64,000 nt of DNA. Source: Streptomyces gardneri. Lineage in GTDB: Bacteria > Actinomycetota > Actinomycetes > Streptomycetales > Streptomycetaceae. Where the stretch lies: NCBI RefSeq assembly GCF_006539185.1, contig NZ_BJMN01000013.1, positions 124,001-188,000 of the forward strand, read 5' to 3'. The notes under the pieces were generated by a model. That model was not told the origin of the DNA, did not search any database, and was given only the letters and a program-made list of their open reading frames with translations. The position numbers and the translations under genes are program-made. This document shows, piece after piece, positions 44,475 to 53,079 of the stretch (positions are counted from its first letter, which is position 1; the number at the start of each line of letters is the position of its first letter).

Positions 44475-46067
44475 GTGTCCGTGGATCAATTGGCCCTGTT
44501 GTTCTTGCTGCTGCTCGGCGCTCTGCTCACCGTGCCCCTCGGCGACCGGCTCGGACTGCCCGCGCCCGTCCTGATGACCCTCATCGGGATCGTGCTGGCC
44601 CTCCTGCCGTTCGTGCCGAACGTCGAGATCTCGCCGGAGTTCATCCTCCCGCTGGTGCTGCCGCCCCTGCTGTACGCCTCCGTGCAGCGCACGTCCTGGC
44701 GCCAGTTCGCGGCGAACAGACGGCCCATCTTCCTGCTCGCGGTCGCCCTCGTCTTCGTGACCACCGCCGCCGTCGGCGCGGTCGCGCACGCGCTCGTGCC
44801 CGGTATCTCGCTGGCCGCCGCGATCGCGCTCGGCGCCCTCGTCGCACCGCCGGACCCGGTCGCGGCGACCGCCGTCGCCGGTTCGCTCGGGCTGCCGCGG
44901 CGGCTCGTGTCGATCCTGGAGGGCGAGGGTCTCTTCAACGACGTCACCGCGATCGTGCTCTACCACGTGGCGATCGCCGCCGTCGTCAGCGGCTCCTTCT
45001 CCTGGCCCGAGGCGATCGGCGAGTTCGTGCTGTCCGCGGTGGTCGCCACGGTCGTCGGCCTGGTGCTCGGCTGGCTCACCAACAAGCTCATCGGACTCCT
45101 GGGGGACGCCACGCTCCAGACCGGACTCACCCTCCTGGTGCCCTTCGTGAGCTACGTCCTCGCCGAGGAGCTGCACGGCTCCGGCGTCCTCGCGGTCCTG
45201 ATCACCGCACTCTTCCTCGCCGAGCACGCGGCCGACGCCGACGACGTCATGGGCCGGCTCGCCGGGCAGACCTTCTGGCAGATCGTGGACACCCTCGTCA
45301 CCGGCATCGCCTTCGGGCTCATCGGTCTGGAGCTCGTTCACGTCTTCGGGGTGGCCGAGGGGCGCGGCCTGCAGATGCTCGGCTGGGGCGCCACCGTGGT
45401 CGCGGTGGTCGTCGGGGTCCGGCTGCTGTGGCTGCTGCCCGCCACCTGGCTGGCGAAGCGGCTCCACACGGGCCGGGACGTCGACGAGGAGATCCCGATG
45501 AGCTGGCGGGAGACCGTCGTCATGTGGTGGGCGGGGATGCGCGGGGTGGCCTCGGTGGCGCTCGCGCTCGCCATCCCGCTCCGCACCGACGACGGCGAAC
45601 CCTTCCCGGGCCGCGACGAGATCGTCTTCATCGCCTTCTGTGTGATCATCGCCACCCTCGTCTTCCAGGGGCTCACCCTGCCCTGGCTGGTCCGGAAGCT
45701 CGGGGTCCGGGCGGATGCCGACGCGGAGCGGGCCCTTGAGCGAGATCTCGCCATCCGGGCCGCGAAGGCCGCCAAGCGCCGGCTCAAGGAGATCGAGGAG
45801 GTCGAGGAGTTGCCCGAGGAGGTCCAGGAGCGGCTGCTGCGCGGGGCGTACGACATCGGGGCGCGGATCAGTCCGGACATGGTCGACGAGGAGCGGAGGG
45901 CCGCGTTCGTCGAGCGGACCGAGCGGTTCAAGGCGGTGCAGCGGATCCAGCGGGAGCTGATGTCCGCCGCGCGGCACGAGGTCCTCTCGGCCCGCAACGA
46001 GCCGGGCGCCGACCCGGAGGTGGTGGACCGGGTGCTGCGGCACCTGGACGTGCGCAGCATGCGGTGA
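44475..46067 (+). CDS. CPA1-family Na+/H+ antiporter
   Basis: A 530-residue cation:proton antiporter. About 12 spans occupy residues 1-410. The ion-binding region GALVAPPDPVAATAVAGSLGLPRRLVSILEGEGLFNDVTAIVLYHVA carries the conserved Pro-Asp and Asn-Asp pairs of CPA1 exchangers; MRGVASVALALAIP is another family block. A cytoplasmic tail of about 120 residues is charged and helical (KRRLKEIEEVEELPEEVQERLL). GTG start, with an in-frame alternative GTG 6 nt downstream. Confidence 0.92.
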   Translation: MSVDQLALLFLLLLGALLTVPLGDRLGLPAPVLMTLIGIVLALLPFVPNVEISPEFILPLVLPPLLYASVQRTSWRQFAANRRPIFLLAVALVFVTTAAVGAVAHALVPGISLAAAIALGALVAPPDPVAATAVAGSLGLPRRLVSILEGEGLFNDVTAIVLYHVAIAAVVSGSFSWPEAIGEFVLSAVVATVVGLVLGWLTNKLIGLLGDATLQTGLTLLVPFVSYVLAEELHGSGVLAVLITALFLAEHAADADDVMGRLAGQTFWQIVDTLVTGIAFGLIGLELVHVFGVAEGRGLQMLGWGATVVAVVVGVRLLWLLPATWLAKRLHTGRDVDEEIPMSWRETVVMWWAGMRGVASVALALAIPLRTDDGEPFPGRDEIVFIAFCVIIATLVFQGLTLPWLVRKLGVRADADAERALERDLAIRAAKAAKRRLKEIEEVEELPEEVQERLLRGAYDIGARISPDMVDEERRAAFVERTERFKAVQRIQRELMSAARHEVLSARNEPGADPEVVDRVLRHLDVRSMR

Positions 46068-46105
46068 GGCCGGTGCCCCGCGGGCCGGGTGGCAGGATGG
46101 GACGC

Positions 46106-46675
46106 ATGGACATCATGCTCTTCCACTCGGCCTACGGGCTGACCCCTTCCGTCGAGGCCGCGGCCGAGCGGCTCCGGTCCGCCGGGCACCAGGTCTGGAC
46201 GCCGGACCTGTACGACGGCAAGACGGTCGGGACCGTCGAGGAGGGCGTGGCGCTCCGGGACGAGATCGGCAAGGACGAGCTGCTGAAGCGGGCGGTCCTG
46301 GCGGCCGCCCCCTACTCCGAGCGGGGACTGGTCTACATGGGCCTCTCCCTCGGGGCCTCGATCGCCCAGACCCTGGCCCTCGGCGACGAGAAGGCGCGCG
46401 GGCTGCTCCTGTTCCACGGCACCTCGGACCTCGCGGAGTCGGCCTCGGTGGACGAGCTGCCCGTACAGCTGCACGTGGCGGAGCCCGACCCCTTCGAGAC
46501 GGACGACTGGCTGTCGTCCTGGTACCTCCAGATGCGCAAGGCCGGGGCGGACGTGGAGATCTACCGCTACCGGGGCGCGGGGCACGTGTACACGGACCCG
46601 GAGCTGCCCGACTGGGACGCGGAGGCCGCCGAGCGGACCTGGTCGGTGGCGCTGTCCTTCCTGGACACCCTGTAG
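46106..46675 (+). CDS. dienelactone hydrolase-family protein
   Basis: A 189-residue alpha/beta hydrolase of the dienelactone hydrolase family. The start MDIMLFHSAYGLTPSVEAAAERL and the nucleophile region VYMGLSLGASIAQTLAL match the fold. The nucleophile elbow reads GLSLGA, with Ser in place of the Cys of classic DLH. GAGHVYTDPELPDWD supplies the His. Natural substrate unknown. I chose the ATG at 46106 because a CAGGAT hexamer (46093-46098) ends 7 nt before it, indicating a leaderless mRNA. Confidence 0.87.
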   Translation: MDIMLFHSAYGLTPSVEAAAERLRSAGHQVWTPDLYDGKTVGTVEEGVALRDEIGKDELLKRAVLAAAPYSERGLVYMGLSLGASIAQTLALGDEKARGLLLFHGTSDLAESASVDELPVQLHVAEPDPFETDDWLSSWYLQMRKAGADVEIYRYRGAGHVYTDPELPDWDAEAAERTWSVALSFLDTL

Positions 46676-46694
46676 CGGTCGCCGGTACGAACGC

Positions 46695-46734
46695 CCGAGG
46701 GCGCGGCGGGAGCTTTCTCCCGTCGCGCCCTCGG
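46695..46734. terminator. convergent terminator hairpin
   Basis: 17-nt arms (46695-46711 and 46718-46734) beginning CCGAGGGCGCG pair with one G-U wobble around GCTTTC. It lies between the convergent hydrolase and protease genes. Confidence 0.85.
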
Positions 46735-46750
46735 TGTTGTCCGGGGTGTG

Positions 46751-47755
46751 TCAGCTCGCGCGGTACGAGGTCCAGAACTGGTTCATCCGGGTCACCTGGC
46801 CGGAAGTGAACTGGTACATGCAGGCGTCGTACGTGTAGTCCATGAAGTTGTGGATCGGGTCCACACCGGCCTTGGAGGCGCAGGAGTCACGGCCGGTCGG
46901 GCACTCGTACGCGGGGCTCTTCTCGGCCGGGGTGTCGGCGACGGAGTCACCGGCGCCGTTGCAGCCGCCCTGGAAGGTGTGGTAGAGGCCCATCCAGTGG
47001 CCGACCTCGTGGGTCGCGGTGTCACCCTCGTTGTAGTTGGCCGAGGAGCCGCCCGGGAGGGAGGAGTCGAGGACGACGACACCGTCCATGGACGGGCTCG
47101 AGGCGTACGAGGACGGGAAGGTCGCCCAGCCGAGGAGGCCGCCGCTCAGGTTCGCGGTGTAGAAGTTCAGCGCGCCGGCGCCGCCCTTGCGGAGGGTCTG
47201 CTTCATCGACTTCTCGGCGGTGGAGCCCGAGGCCAGGTTGTACCAGGAGGCGTTGTCCGTGTAGTCGGTACCGGCCAGCGTGAACTGGAAGTTGGTGTTC
47301 ACATTGCCGGTGCCCTGGCCCGCGTAGGCCGCGTTCAGCACGTTCAGCTGGTTGTTGATGGCGGTGGCGGACAGCTTGCCCGTCGTGCCGCTGTGGATGA
47401 CGTGGAAGTAGACGGGGATGTTGACCACGGCGGCGGCGTCCGCGGTGGCGCTGAGGCGCCCCTGGACGGCGGCCGAGGCCAGCTTCTTCTTCAGGTCGTC
47501 GTCCATGGCCTTGGCCTTGGCGGCCGAGAGCTCGTTGGGCTCGGCGGCGTGGCTGTCGGCGCCGCGCGCCTTGCGGGCGCTGGAGACACCGGCGTCGTCG
47601 GCACACTCCTCGGCGGAGGCGCCGGCCAGGGTGGCCGTCGACGCACCGGTGGCGACGGGGGCGGAGAGCGGGGCCAGGGCCAGGGTTCCGGCCATGACGG
47701 CGGTGCCGAATATACGACGTGACATACGGGGCGAAATACGGGCAAGAGCACGCAT
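46751..47755 (-). CDS. secreted M43 (pappalysin-like) zinc metalloprotease
   Basis: A 334-residue secreted protease. A basic n-region with a hydrophobic core ([28 protein letters not shown]) forms a signal peptide, followed by a propeptide of about 75 residues. The catalytic zinc site [11 protein letters not shown] (HExxHxxGxxH) and the Met-turn region [18 protein letters not shown] are intact, typical of peptidase family M43. Paired cysteines in the loop after the zinc site suggest disulfides. I chose the ATG at 47755, 8 nt after a GAGGAG site. Confidence 0.92.
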   Translation of the reverse strand: MRALARISPRMSRRIFGTAVMAGTLALAPLSAPVATGASTATLAGASAEECADDAGVSSARKARGADSHAAEPNELSAAKAKAMDDDLKKKLASAAVQGRLSATADAAAVVNIPVYFHVIHSGTTGKLSATAINNQLNVLNAAYAGQGTGNVNTNFQFTLAGTDYTDNASWYNLASGSTAEKSMKQTLRKGGAGALNFYTANLSGGLLGWATFPSSYASSPSMDGVVVLDSSLPGGSSANYNEGDTATHEVGHWMGLYHTFQGGCNGAGDSVADTPAEKSPAYECPTGRDSCASKAGVDPIHNFMDYTYDACMYQFTSGQVTRMNQFWTSYRAS

Positions 47756-48051
47756 GGTGACTCCTCGTGGGGGAGGGTGGGAGAGGAACTTCCTCGCCAC
47801 GGCCCGGAGATTACGCGTCCATGTCAGACACTGTTGAGGAGTGATCAAGCCCAATCATTCATGGGGCAATTCGGCACATCGGGAAGAAATTCTTGCGCCC
47901 GTTCCGGAGTTTGAGACCTCGACGTAACGGATGAGGTGCCAGAGGCGGGTGGTGTGTCCGGATTCGATCTCCGAAACTGGCCACCCGCCGTAGCGATGTG
48001 ATCTCCCGTTAACAGAAGAGATCATGGCTGAAAATCGCCGTTAGGAACCCG
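47756..48051. other. 296-nt spacer between phoD end and the protease start
   Basis: On the minus strand a -10-like TAATCT (complement of 47808-47813) with TCAACA 18 nt upstream could drive the protease gene. A GGCGGGTGG/CCACCCGCC inverted repeat (47944-47989) and a smaller GATCTC/GAGATC one (near 48000-48021) could end phoD transcription. This stretch is less GC-rich than its surroundings. No gene seen. Confidence 0.5.
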
Positions 48052-49701
48052 TCAGCGAACCGGCTGGTACACCCGCTCGACACGCTGGGTTCCGCTCTTC
48101 GTCCGGTACGAGCGCGCCCAGGCGGTCGTCGCGGCCGGATCCGCCTTGTCGGAGACCGTGTAGTAGTCCATCTGCGAGCGCTCGGACGTCACGTCGAGCA
48201 CGCCGTAGCCGTGGTGGTCCATGTCCACCCACTTCACATGGCGGTTGGCGGCCTTCACGGCGCCCGCGGCCACGACCGAGAGCGTCCCCGGGGCCACGTT
48301 CAGCATGTCGTCCAGGTTGTCCGAGGTCACCGAGGTGACCACGAACTCGGTGGCCGCCGAGGCCGACAGCGGGTACGTCGCCGCCTTCACCGGCACGTCG
48401 TTGGCCCAGGCCATGTGGATGTCGCCGGTGAGGAAGACCGTGTTGCGGATCGCGCGCGAGGTCAGGTGCCCGATCAGCTCCTTGCGGTCGTCGGTGAAGC
48501 CGTCCCACTGGTCGACGTTGACCGCGAGCCCCTCCTTCGGCAGGCCCATCAGCTCGGCGAGCGGCTCCAGGAGGTGCGCGGGCAGGGCGCCGAAGGCGAT
48601 CGGCGAGATCATCACCGAGGTGCCGACCAGCTGCCAGGTCGCGTCCGAGCCCGCGAGACCGGCCTTGAGCCAGTCCAGTTGGGCGCGGCCGGCGATCGTC
48701 CGCTCCGGGTCGTCGACCGAGCCGCTGCCGGTCTTCGCCGGGGCGGAGCGGAACGTCCGCAGGTCGAGCAGGTGCAGATCGGCCAGCTTGCCGAAGCGCA
48801 GCCGCCGGAAGACCGTGCCCTCGGTGGAGGCGCGGACCGGCATCCACTCGAAGTACGCCTGCTTGGCGGCGGCCACCCGGGCCGCCCACTCGCCCTCGGC
48901 GCCGGGGGTGTGGTTCTCGGCCCCGCCCGCCCAGGCGTCGTTGGCGAACTCGTGGTCGTCCCAGATGGCGACCACCGGGTGGGCGGCGTGCAGCGCCTGG
49001 AGGTCGGCGTCCGTCTTGTAGTGCCCGTGCCGGGTGCGGTAGTCGGCGAGCGAGACGATCTCGTGGCGCGGCTCGTGCTGCCGGACGGTGTCCTTCGCCT
49101 CCGGGTAGACGCCGCTGGCGTACTCGTAGACGTAGTCGCCGAGATGGAGGACGGCGTCCAGGTCGGAGCGGCCGGCGAGGTGGCGGTACGCGGAGAAGTG
49201 GCCGGACTCCCAGTTCGCGCAGGAGACCACGCCGAAGCGGACCCCGGGGCCGGCGACGTCGGCGGCCGGCGCGGTCCGGGTCCGGGCCGCCGGCGAGACG
49301 GCGTCGCCCGCGGTGAAGCGGAACCAGTAGGCGGTCGCCGGGCGCAGGCCCCGGACGTCGGCCTTCACGGTGTGGTCGGAGGAGGCGCTCGCCGTGGTCG
49401 AGCCGGAGGCGACGGTCCGGGCGAAGCCGCGGTCCTCGGCGAGCTCCCAGCCGACCGTGACGTCCGGGCCGAGACCGGATCCGGGCACGGCCTCGGCGGA
49501 GGGGGTGACGCGCGTCCAGAGGAGGACGCCGTCGGGCAGCGGGTCGCCGGAGGCGACACCGTGGAGGAAGGCGGGTGCCCCGGAGTCCGCGAGAGCGGGG
49601 GAGGCGGCGCCCAGCAGGGCGGGCGCGGCGACGGCGGTGACGGCGGCGGCCTTGACGACCGTACGACGACTGGGGGCAGAAGATATGAACTGACTGGTCA
49701 C
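48052..49701 (-). CDS. phoD: PhoD-type alkaline phosphatase/phosphodiesterase
   Basis: A 549-residue secreted metallophosphatase. It has a Tat signal ([31 protein letters not shown]), an N-terminal beta-sandwich domain ([23 protein letters not shown]) and a metallophosphatase domain: [11 protein letters not shown] (metal Asp), [17 protein letters not shown] (Asp-Asp-His) and TGDIHMAW (Asp/His). These are the iron-calcium ligands described for PhoD. It releases phosphate from phosphoesters outside the cell. A PHO-box-like ATTCACCTGCC lies upstream on the minus strand but is a weak match. GTG start. Confidence 0.92.
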   Translation of the reverse strand: MTSQFISSAPSRRTVVKAAAVTAVAAPALLGAASPALADSGAPAFLHGVASGDPLPDGVLLWTRVTPSAEAVPGSGLGPDVTVGWELAEDRGFARTVASGSTTASASSDHTVKADVRGLRPATAYWFRFTAGDAVSPAARTRTAPAADVAGPGVRFGVVSCANWESGHFSAYRHLAGRSDLDAVLHLGDYVYEYASGVYPEAKDTVRQHEPRHEIVSLADYRTRHGHYKTDADLQALHAAHPVVAIWDDHEFANDAWAGGAENHTPGAEGEWAARVAAAKQAYFEWMPVRASTEGTVFRRLRFGKLADLHLLDLRTFRSAPAKTGSGSVDDPERTIAGRAQLDWLKAGLAGSDATWQLVGTSVMISPIAFGALPAHLLEPLAELMGLPKEGLAVNVDQWDGFTDDRKELIGHLTSRAIRNTVFLTGDIHMAWANDVPVKAATYPLSASAATEFVVTSVTSDNLDDMLNVAPGTLSVVAAGAVKAANRHVKWVDMDHHGYGVLDVTSERSQMDYYTVSDKADPAATTAWARSYRTKSGTQRVERVYQPVR

Positions 49702-49830
49702 GGGCAGTCAGATTACTGACGGGTAGGGCACTTGGGCAGGTGAATTCCGGAAGTTCGTCGACTTGTCGCCCGGAGGACGCGTCTCGCCCCGTGCGTAGCC
49801 CGCACCTCGCACGCACCCGCCGGGACGCCG

Positions 49831-49862
49831 CCGGCCCCGGACCTCAGGAGGTCCGGGGCCGG
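49831..49862. terminator. hairpin terminator downstream of the thioredoxin-fold gene
   Basis: Perfect 14-bp stem CCGGCCCCGGACCT/AGGTCCGGGGCCGG with a 4-nt loop, about 27 nt after the stop of the minus-strand gene. Confidence 0.82.
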
Positions 49863-49888
49863 GCGACGGGCGAGAGGGGTCTCGCGGA

Positions 49889-50704
49889 TCAGGCCTTGAG
49901 GGCCGCGTCGATCGCGGTGGTGAACTGATCGGCCGTCATCGGCGGGCTGTCGGAGCCCTGCGTCGTGACGGGCTTGCCGTCCATCTTCAGCGTCGGCGTA
50001 CCCTTCACGCCGCTCTCGTCGAAGGCCTTGTTCATCTTCATCGCCCAGGCGTCGAACGTGCCGTTCTCGACGTTCTTCTTGAACTCGGCGTTGCTCTTGA
50101 GGGCCGGGACCGAGTCCGCGACCTCGAGGAGGTACGAGTCCTTGGCGAACTTGTCCTGGTTCTCCTCCGGGTGGAATTCCGTGGAGTAGAGCGCCGCCTT
50201 GTACTTCAGGAAGGCTTCGGGGCTCACGTTCAGGGCCGCGCCCAGGGCCGACAGGGCGTTCTTCGAGCCCTCGCCGGGGACGCCGTTGTCGATGAAGGTG
50301 GCGCCGATGTACTTGATCTTGTACTTGCCGGACTCGACGTCCTTCTCGATCGTCGAGCCCACGCCCTGCTCGAAGGTCGCGCAGACGGGGCAGCGCGAGT
50401 CCTCGTACAGCTCCAGGGTCTTCTTCGCGGACGGCTTGCCGATGACGACCGTCGTGCCGTTCGTGCCCGAGGTGTTCTTCGGGGCCGTCACGGTCGTCGC
50501 CTCCGCCGCCGCCTCCCACTGGGTGGGCTTGTTCGACTGCACCACCGCATAGCCGATGCCGCCGGCGGCGGCCAGGACGGCCACGGCCGAGACGCCGACG
50601 ACCAGCTGCCGGCGCGCCCGGTCCTTCTTCGCCTGGCGCTCGCGCTCGACGCGCAGCCGCTCGCGGGCGGCGGCCTTGTTGGACTGGCTGTTGCGTGCGC
50701 TCAT
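49889..50704 (-). CDS. membrane-anchored DsbA-like thiol:disulfide oxidoreductase
   Basis: A 271-residue thioredoxin-fold protein. A highly charged cytoplasmic N-terminus (about 35 residues) precedes one span (LVVGVSAVAVLAAAGGIGYAVV), then an extracellular DsbA/DsbG-like domain. The active site is SRCPVC, with the CxxC sequence CPVC; the cis-Pro loop appears as GVKGTPTLKMDGKPV. It would oxidise or isomerise exported proteins. ATG with a GGAG site. It is 55 nt downstream of a membrane-protein gene in the same direction, which could supply its redox partner, but that protein lacks an obvious CxxC. Confidence 0.9.
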   Translation of the reverse strand: MSARNSQSNKAAARERLRVERERQAKKDRARRQLVVGVSAVAVLAAAGGIGYAVVQSNKPTQWEAAAEATTVTAPKNTSGTNGTTVVIGKPSAKKTLELYEDSRCPVCATFEQGVGSTIEKDVESGKYKIKYIGATFIDNGVPGEGSKNALSALGAALNVSPEAFLKYKAALYSTEFHPEENQDKFAKDSYLLEVADSVPALKSNAEFKKNVENGTFDAWAMKMNKAFDESGVKGTPTLKMDGKPVTTQGSDSPPMTADQFTTAIDAALKA

Positions 50705-50759
50705 GATCGTGTTCTCCGTGAAGGTGTGAGGAAAGGGGGGACCGCTGTACCGGGGTCGC

Positions 50760-51464
50760 TCAGACGAGAGCGAAGCCCGGGAACGGCGGCCCCCGCCGCC
50801 CTACGGAGTGCACGAGGAGACGGACGCGGGACGACCGGGGCCGTCCCGTGGGCCGGACGGCCCGGCCCGGAGCCGTACCGCCGCCGCGGAAGAAGGCCAC
50901 CACGAGCAGCAGCGGCCGGAACGCGAAGGCGGCCACCGCGCCGAGCAGCCGGGCGAGCGCCCGCTCCCCGCCGCGCAGCCAGAACGCCGCCGTGAGCCCG
51001 ACCCCGACGTGCGCCAGGAGCAGCAGCCACGGCAGCGCCGGGTCGGGGGAGTCGAGCAGGGCGGCCGCGGTCCCGCTCTCGGGGGCGGCCACACCGGGCA
51101 GCGGAGCGCCCACCGCGCCGCCGCAGAAGACCTCCACGCCGACCGCGCGCAGCGAACCGGCGACGGGGCCGCCGGCGGCGCCGTAACAGACCACCTGGCC
51201 ACTGGTGAAGAGGGTGTCGGCCGCCAGCTCCAGCGGGACGAGGAGCCCGGCGATCGGGCCGAAGCCGCGCTCGCGGCCGGCCAGCGCGTACGCGACGGCG
51301 AAGACGCAGACCGCGACCGGGACGACCGTCCCCAGCGGCAGCGGCACGCCGGAGAGCAGCACGTGAGACGCCACGGACAGCGTCACGACCAGTGCCGTGA
51401 AGAACGCCGCCCGCAGCGCCCTCAGCTGCGTCCCTGCCATGTCCATCGTCGTGGAGTGTGCCAT
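50760..51464 (-). CDS. unknown polytopic membrane protein
   Basis: A 234-residue protein with about five hydrophobic segments (AAFFTALVVTLSVASHVLL, VVPVAVCVFAVAYALAG, FGPIAGLLVPLELAADTLF, PWLLLLAHVGVGLTAAFWL, FAFRPLLLVVAFF) and a basic, Arg/Pro-rich C-terminal tail. The Cys residues (VCVFAV, VVCYGAAGG, VFCGGA) are scattered, not paired as CxxC, so it is not an evident VKOR or DsbB. I do not recognise the family. It lies upstream of the DsbA-like gene and may be cotranscribed with it. Confidence 0.65.
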   Translation of the reverse strand: MAHSTTMDMAGTQLRALRAAFFTALVVTLSVASHVLLSGVPLPLGTVVPVAVCVFAVAYALAGRERGFGPIAGLLVPLELAADTLFTSGQVVCYGAAGGPVAGSLRAVGVEVFCGGAVGAPLPGVAAPESGTAAALLDSPDPALPWLLLLAHVGVGLTAAFWLRGGERALARLLGAVAAFAFRPLLLVVAFFRGGGTAPGRAVRPTGRPRSSRVRLLVHSVGRRGPPFPGFALV

Positions 51465-51541
51465 GTCGTGCCGTAAGGGGTCGCTAAAGACAGTCTGTGA
51501 ACCGCCCGCCCTGCCCCCGCGGGCCCCTGCCGCCCGGGGGC

Positions 51542-52867
51542 CTACAGCCCCGGGATCCGGCCGTTGCGGAAGAGGTCCACGAAGATCTGGTGGTCGGCCC
51601 GCGCGCGGGCCCCGTACGCGTGCGCGAAGTCCACCAGGAGGTCGGCGAAACCCTCCTCGTCGGCGGCGATCGCCGCGTCGATGGCCCGCTCCGTCGAGAA
51701 CGGCACCAGCGAGTGCCCGCTCGACTCGTCCGCCGCCGCGTGCATGGTCGCCGTCGCCCGGCCCAGGTCCGCGACGGTCGCCGCGATCTCGTCGAGGTCG
51801 TCGATGTCCGACCAGTCCAGGTCCACCGCGTACGGCGAGACCTCGGCGACCAGCTGTCCGGCGCCGTCGAGCTCCGCCCAGCCCAGCCAGGGGTCGGCGT
51901 GCGCCTGGAGCGCCCGCTGCGAGATCACGGTGCGGTGGCCCTCGTGCTTGAAGTACTCCCGTACCGCCGAGTCCGTGACGTGGCGGGAGACCGCCGGGGT
52001 CTGCGCCTGCTTCAGATAGATCACGACGTCGTTCTCCAGGGCGTCGCTGTGACCCTCCAGCAGGATGTTGTACGAGGGGAGGCCGGCCGAGCCGATGCCG
52101 ATCCCGCGCCGCCCGACGACGTCCTTCACCCGGTACGAGTCGGGGCGGACCAGGCTCGCCTCCGGCAGCGTCTCCAGATAGCCGTCGAAGGCGGCCAGGA
52201 CCTTGTAGCGGGTGGCCGCGTCCAGGTCGATCGCGCCCCCGCCGGCCGCGAAGCGGCGCTCGAAGTCACGGATCTCCGTCATCGAGTCGAGCAGCCCGAA
52301 GCGGGTCTGCGCCCGGGCGTCGCGCAGGGCGGCGAGCAGCGCGCCGTCGGCGGTCTCCAGCGTGAAGGGCGGCACCTCGTCCTCGCCGGCGCCGGTCGCG
52401 AGGGCGTGGATCCGCTCGCGGTAGGCGGCGGCGCAGATCCGGACGCCCTTGGTGATCTGCTCGTCGCTGAGCGCCTTCGCGTAGCCGATCAGGGCGAGCG
52501 AGGCGGCGAGCCGCTTCAGGTCCCAGGTGAAGGGCCCCACGTACGCCTCGTCGAAGTCGTTGACGTTGAAGATCAGCCGGCCGTTGGCGTCCATGTACGT
52601 GCCGAAGTTCTCGCCGTGCAGATCGCCGTGGATCCAGACCCGGCCGGTGCGCTCGTCCAGGTAGGGCCCACCCTGAGCCTCTTTCTCCAGGTCCGAGTAG
52701 AAGAGGCAGGCCGTCCCCCGGTAGAAGGCGAACGCGGAGCCGGCCATCTTCCGGAACTTGACGCGGAAGGCGGCGGGGTCGGCGGCGAGGAGCTCGCCGA
52801 AGGCGGTGTCGAAGACGGCGAGGATGTGCTCACCGCGCTCGGCGACGGTGGGCTGGGGGACCGACAT
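51542..52867 (-). CDS. DUF2252 protein (kinase-like fold)
   Basis: A 441-residue cytoplasmic protein of the DUF2252 family. The motif IHGDLHGENFGTY, followed by FNVNDFDEAYVGPFTWDLKRLAAS, resembles the catalytic HxD and metal-binding D segments of aminoglycoside phosphotransferase-like kinases. No activity is established for the family. I chose the ATG at 52867 because AGGAGG lies 7 nt upstream; an ATG 42 nt further upstream is in frame but lacks a site. Confidence 0.88.
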   Translation of the reverse strand: MSVPQPTVAERGEHILAVFDTAFGELLAADPAAFRVKFRKMAGSAFAFYRGTACLFYSDLEKEAQGGPYLDERTGRVWIHGDLHGENFGTYMDANGRLIFNVNDFDEAYVGPFTWDLKRLAASLALIGYAKALSDEQITKGVRICAAAYRERIHALATGAGEDEVPPFTLETADGALLAALRDARAQTRFGLLDSMTEIRDFERRFAAGGGAIDLDAATRYKVLAAFDGYLETLPEASLVRPDSYRVKDVVGRRGIGIGSAGLPSYNILLEGHSDALENDVVIYLKQAQTPAVSRHVTDSAVREYFKHEGHRTVISQRALQAHADPWLGWAELDGAGQLVAEVSPYAVDLDWSDIDDLDEIAATVADLGRATATMHAAADESSGHSLVPFSTERAIDAAIAADEEGFADLLVDFAHAYGARARADHQIFVDLFRNGRIPGL

Positions 52868-52970
52868 CGAGGTGCCTCCTGGTACCGGACGTGCTGCAAG
52901 ACCGTTCATGACAATTTGGGGGTCCCCCCAGCTCGCGAGGGGGAAGGTGTTCTCTGTCTCCCAACGCGCG

Positions 52971-53001
52971 ACCCTAGCCCCGAGTGCCCGTCGTCTGTCA
53001 G
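52971..53001 (-). promoter_or_regulatory. DUF2252 gene promoter candidate
   Basis: Minus strand: -35 CTGACA (complement of 52996-53001), 19-nt spacer, -10 TAGGGT (complement of 52971-52976). The leader downstream contains a TGGGGG/CCCCCA palindrome (about 52917-52930). A plus-strand -10-like TAGACT (53012-53017) may serve dnaE. Confidence 0.45.
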
Positions 53002-53079
53002 TCGCGCGACGTAGACTTCCACGCTGTCCCCCCAGACTGTCCGCAGCCTGTCACTCCGTGTTTTTGGAGGCCCCCCGCC

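Noticed and set aside
49702-49770. PHO box upstream of phoD
   Set aside because: ATTCACCTGCC resembles one unit, but the second direct repeat is poor; kept only as a remark in the gene entry.
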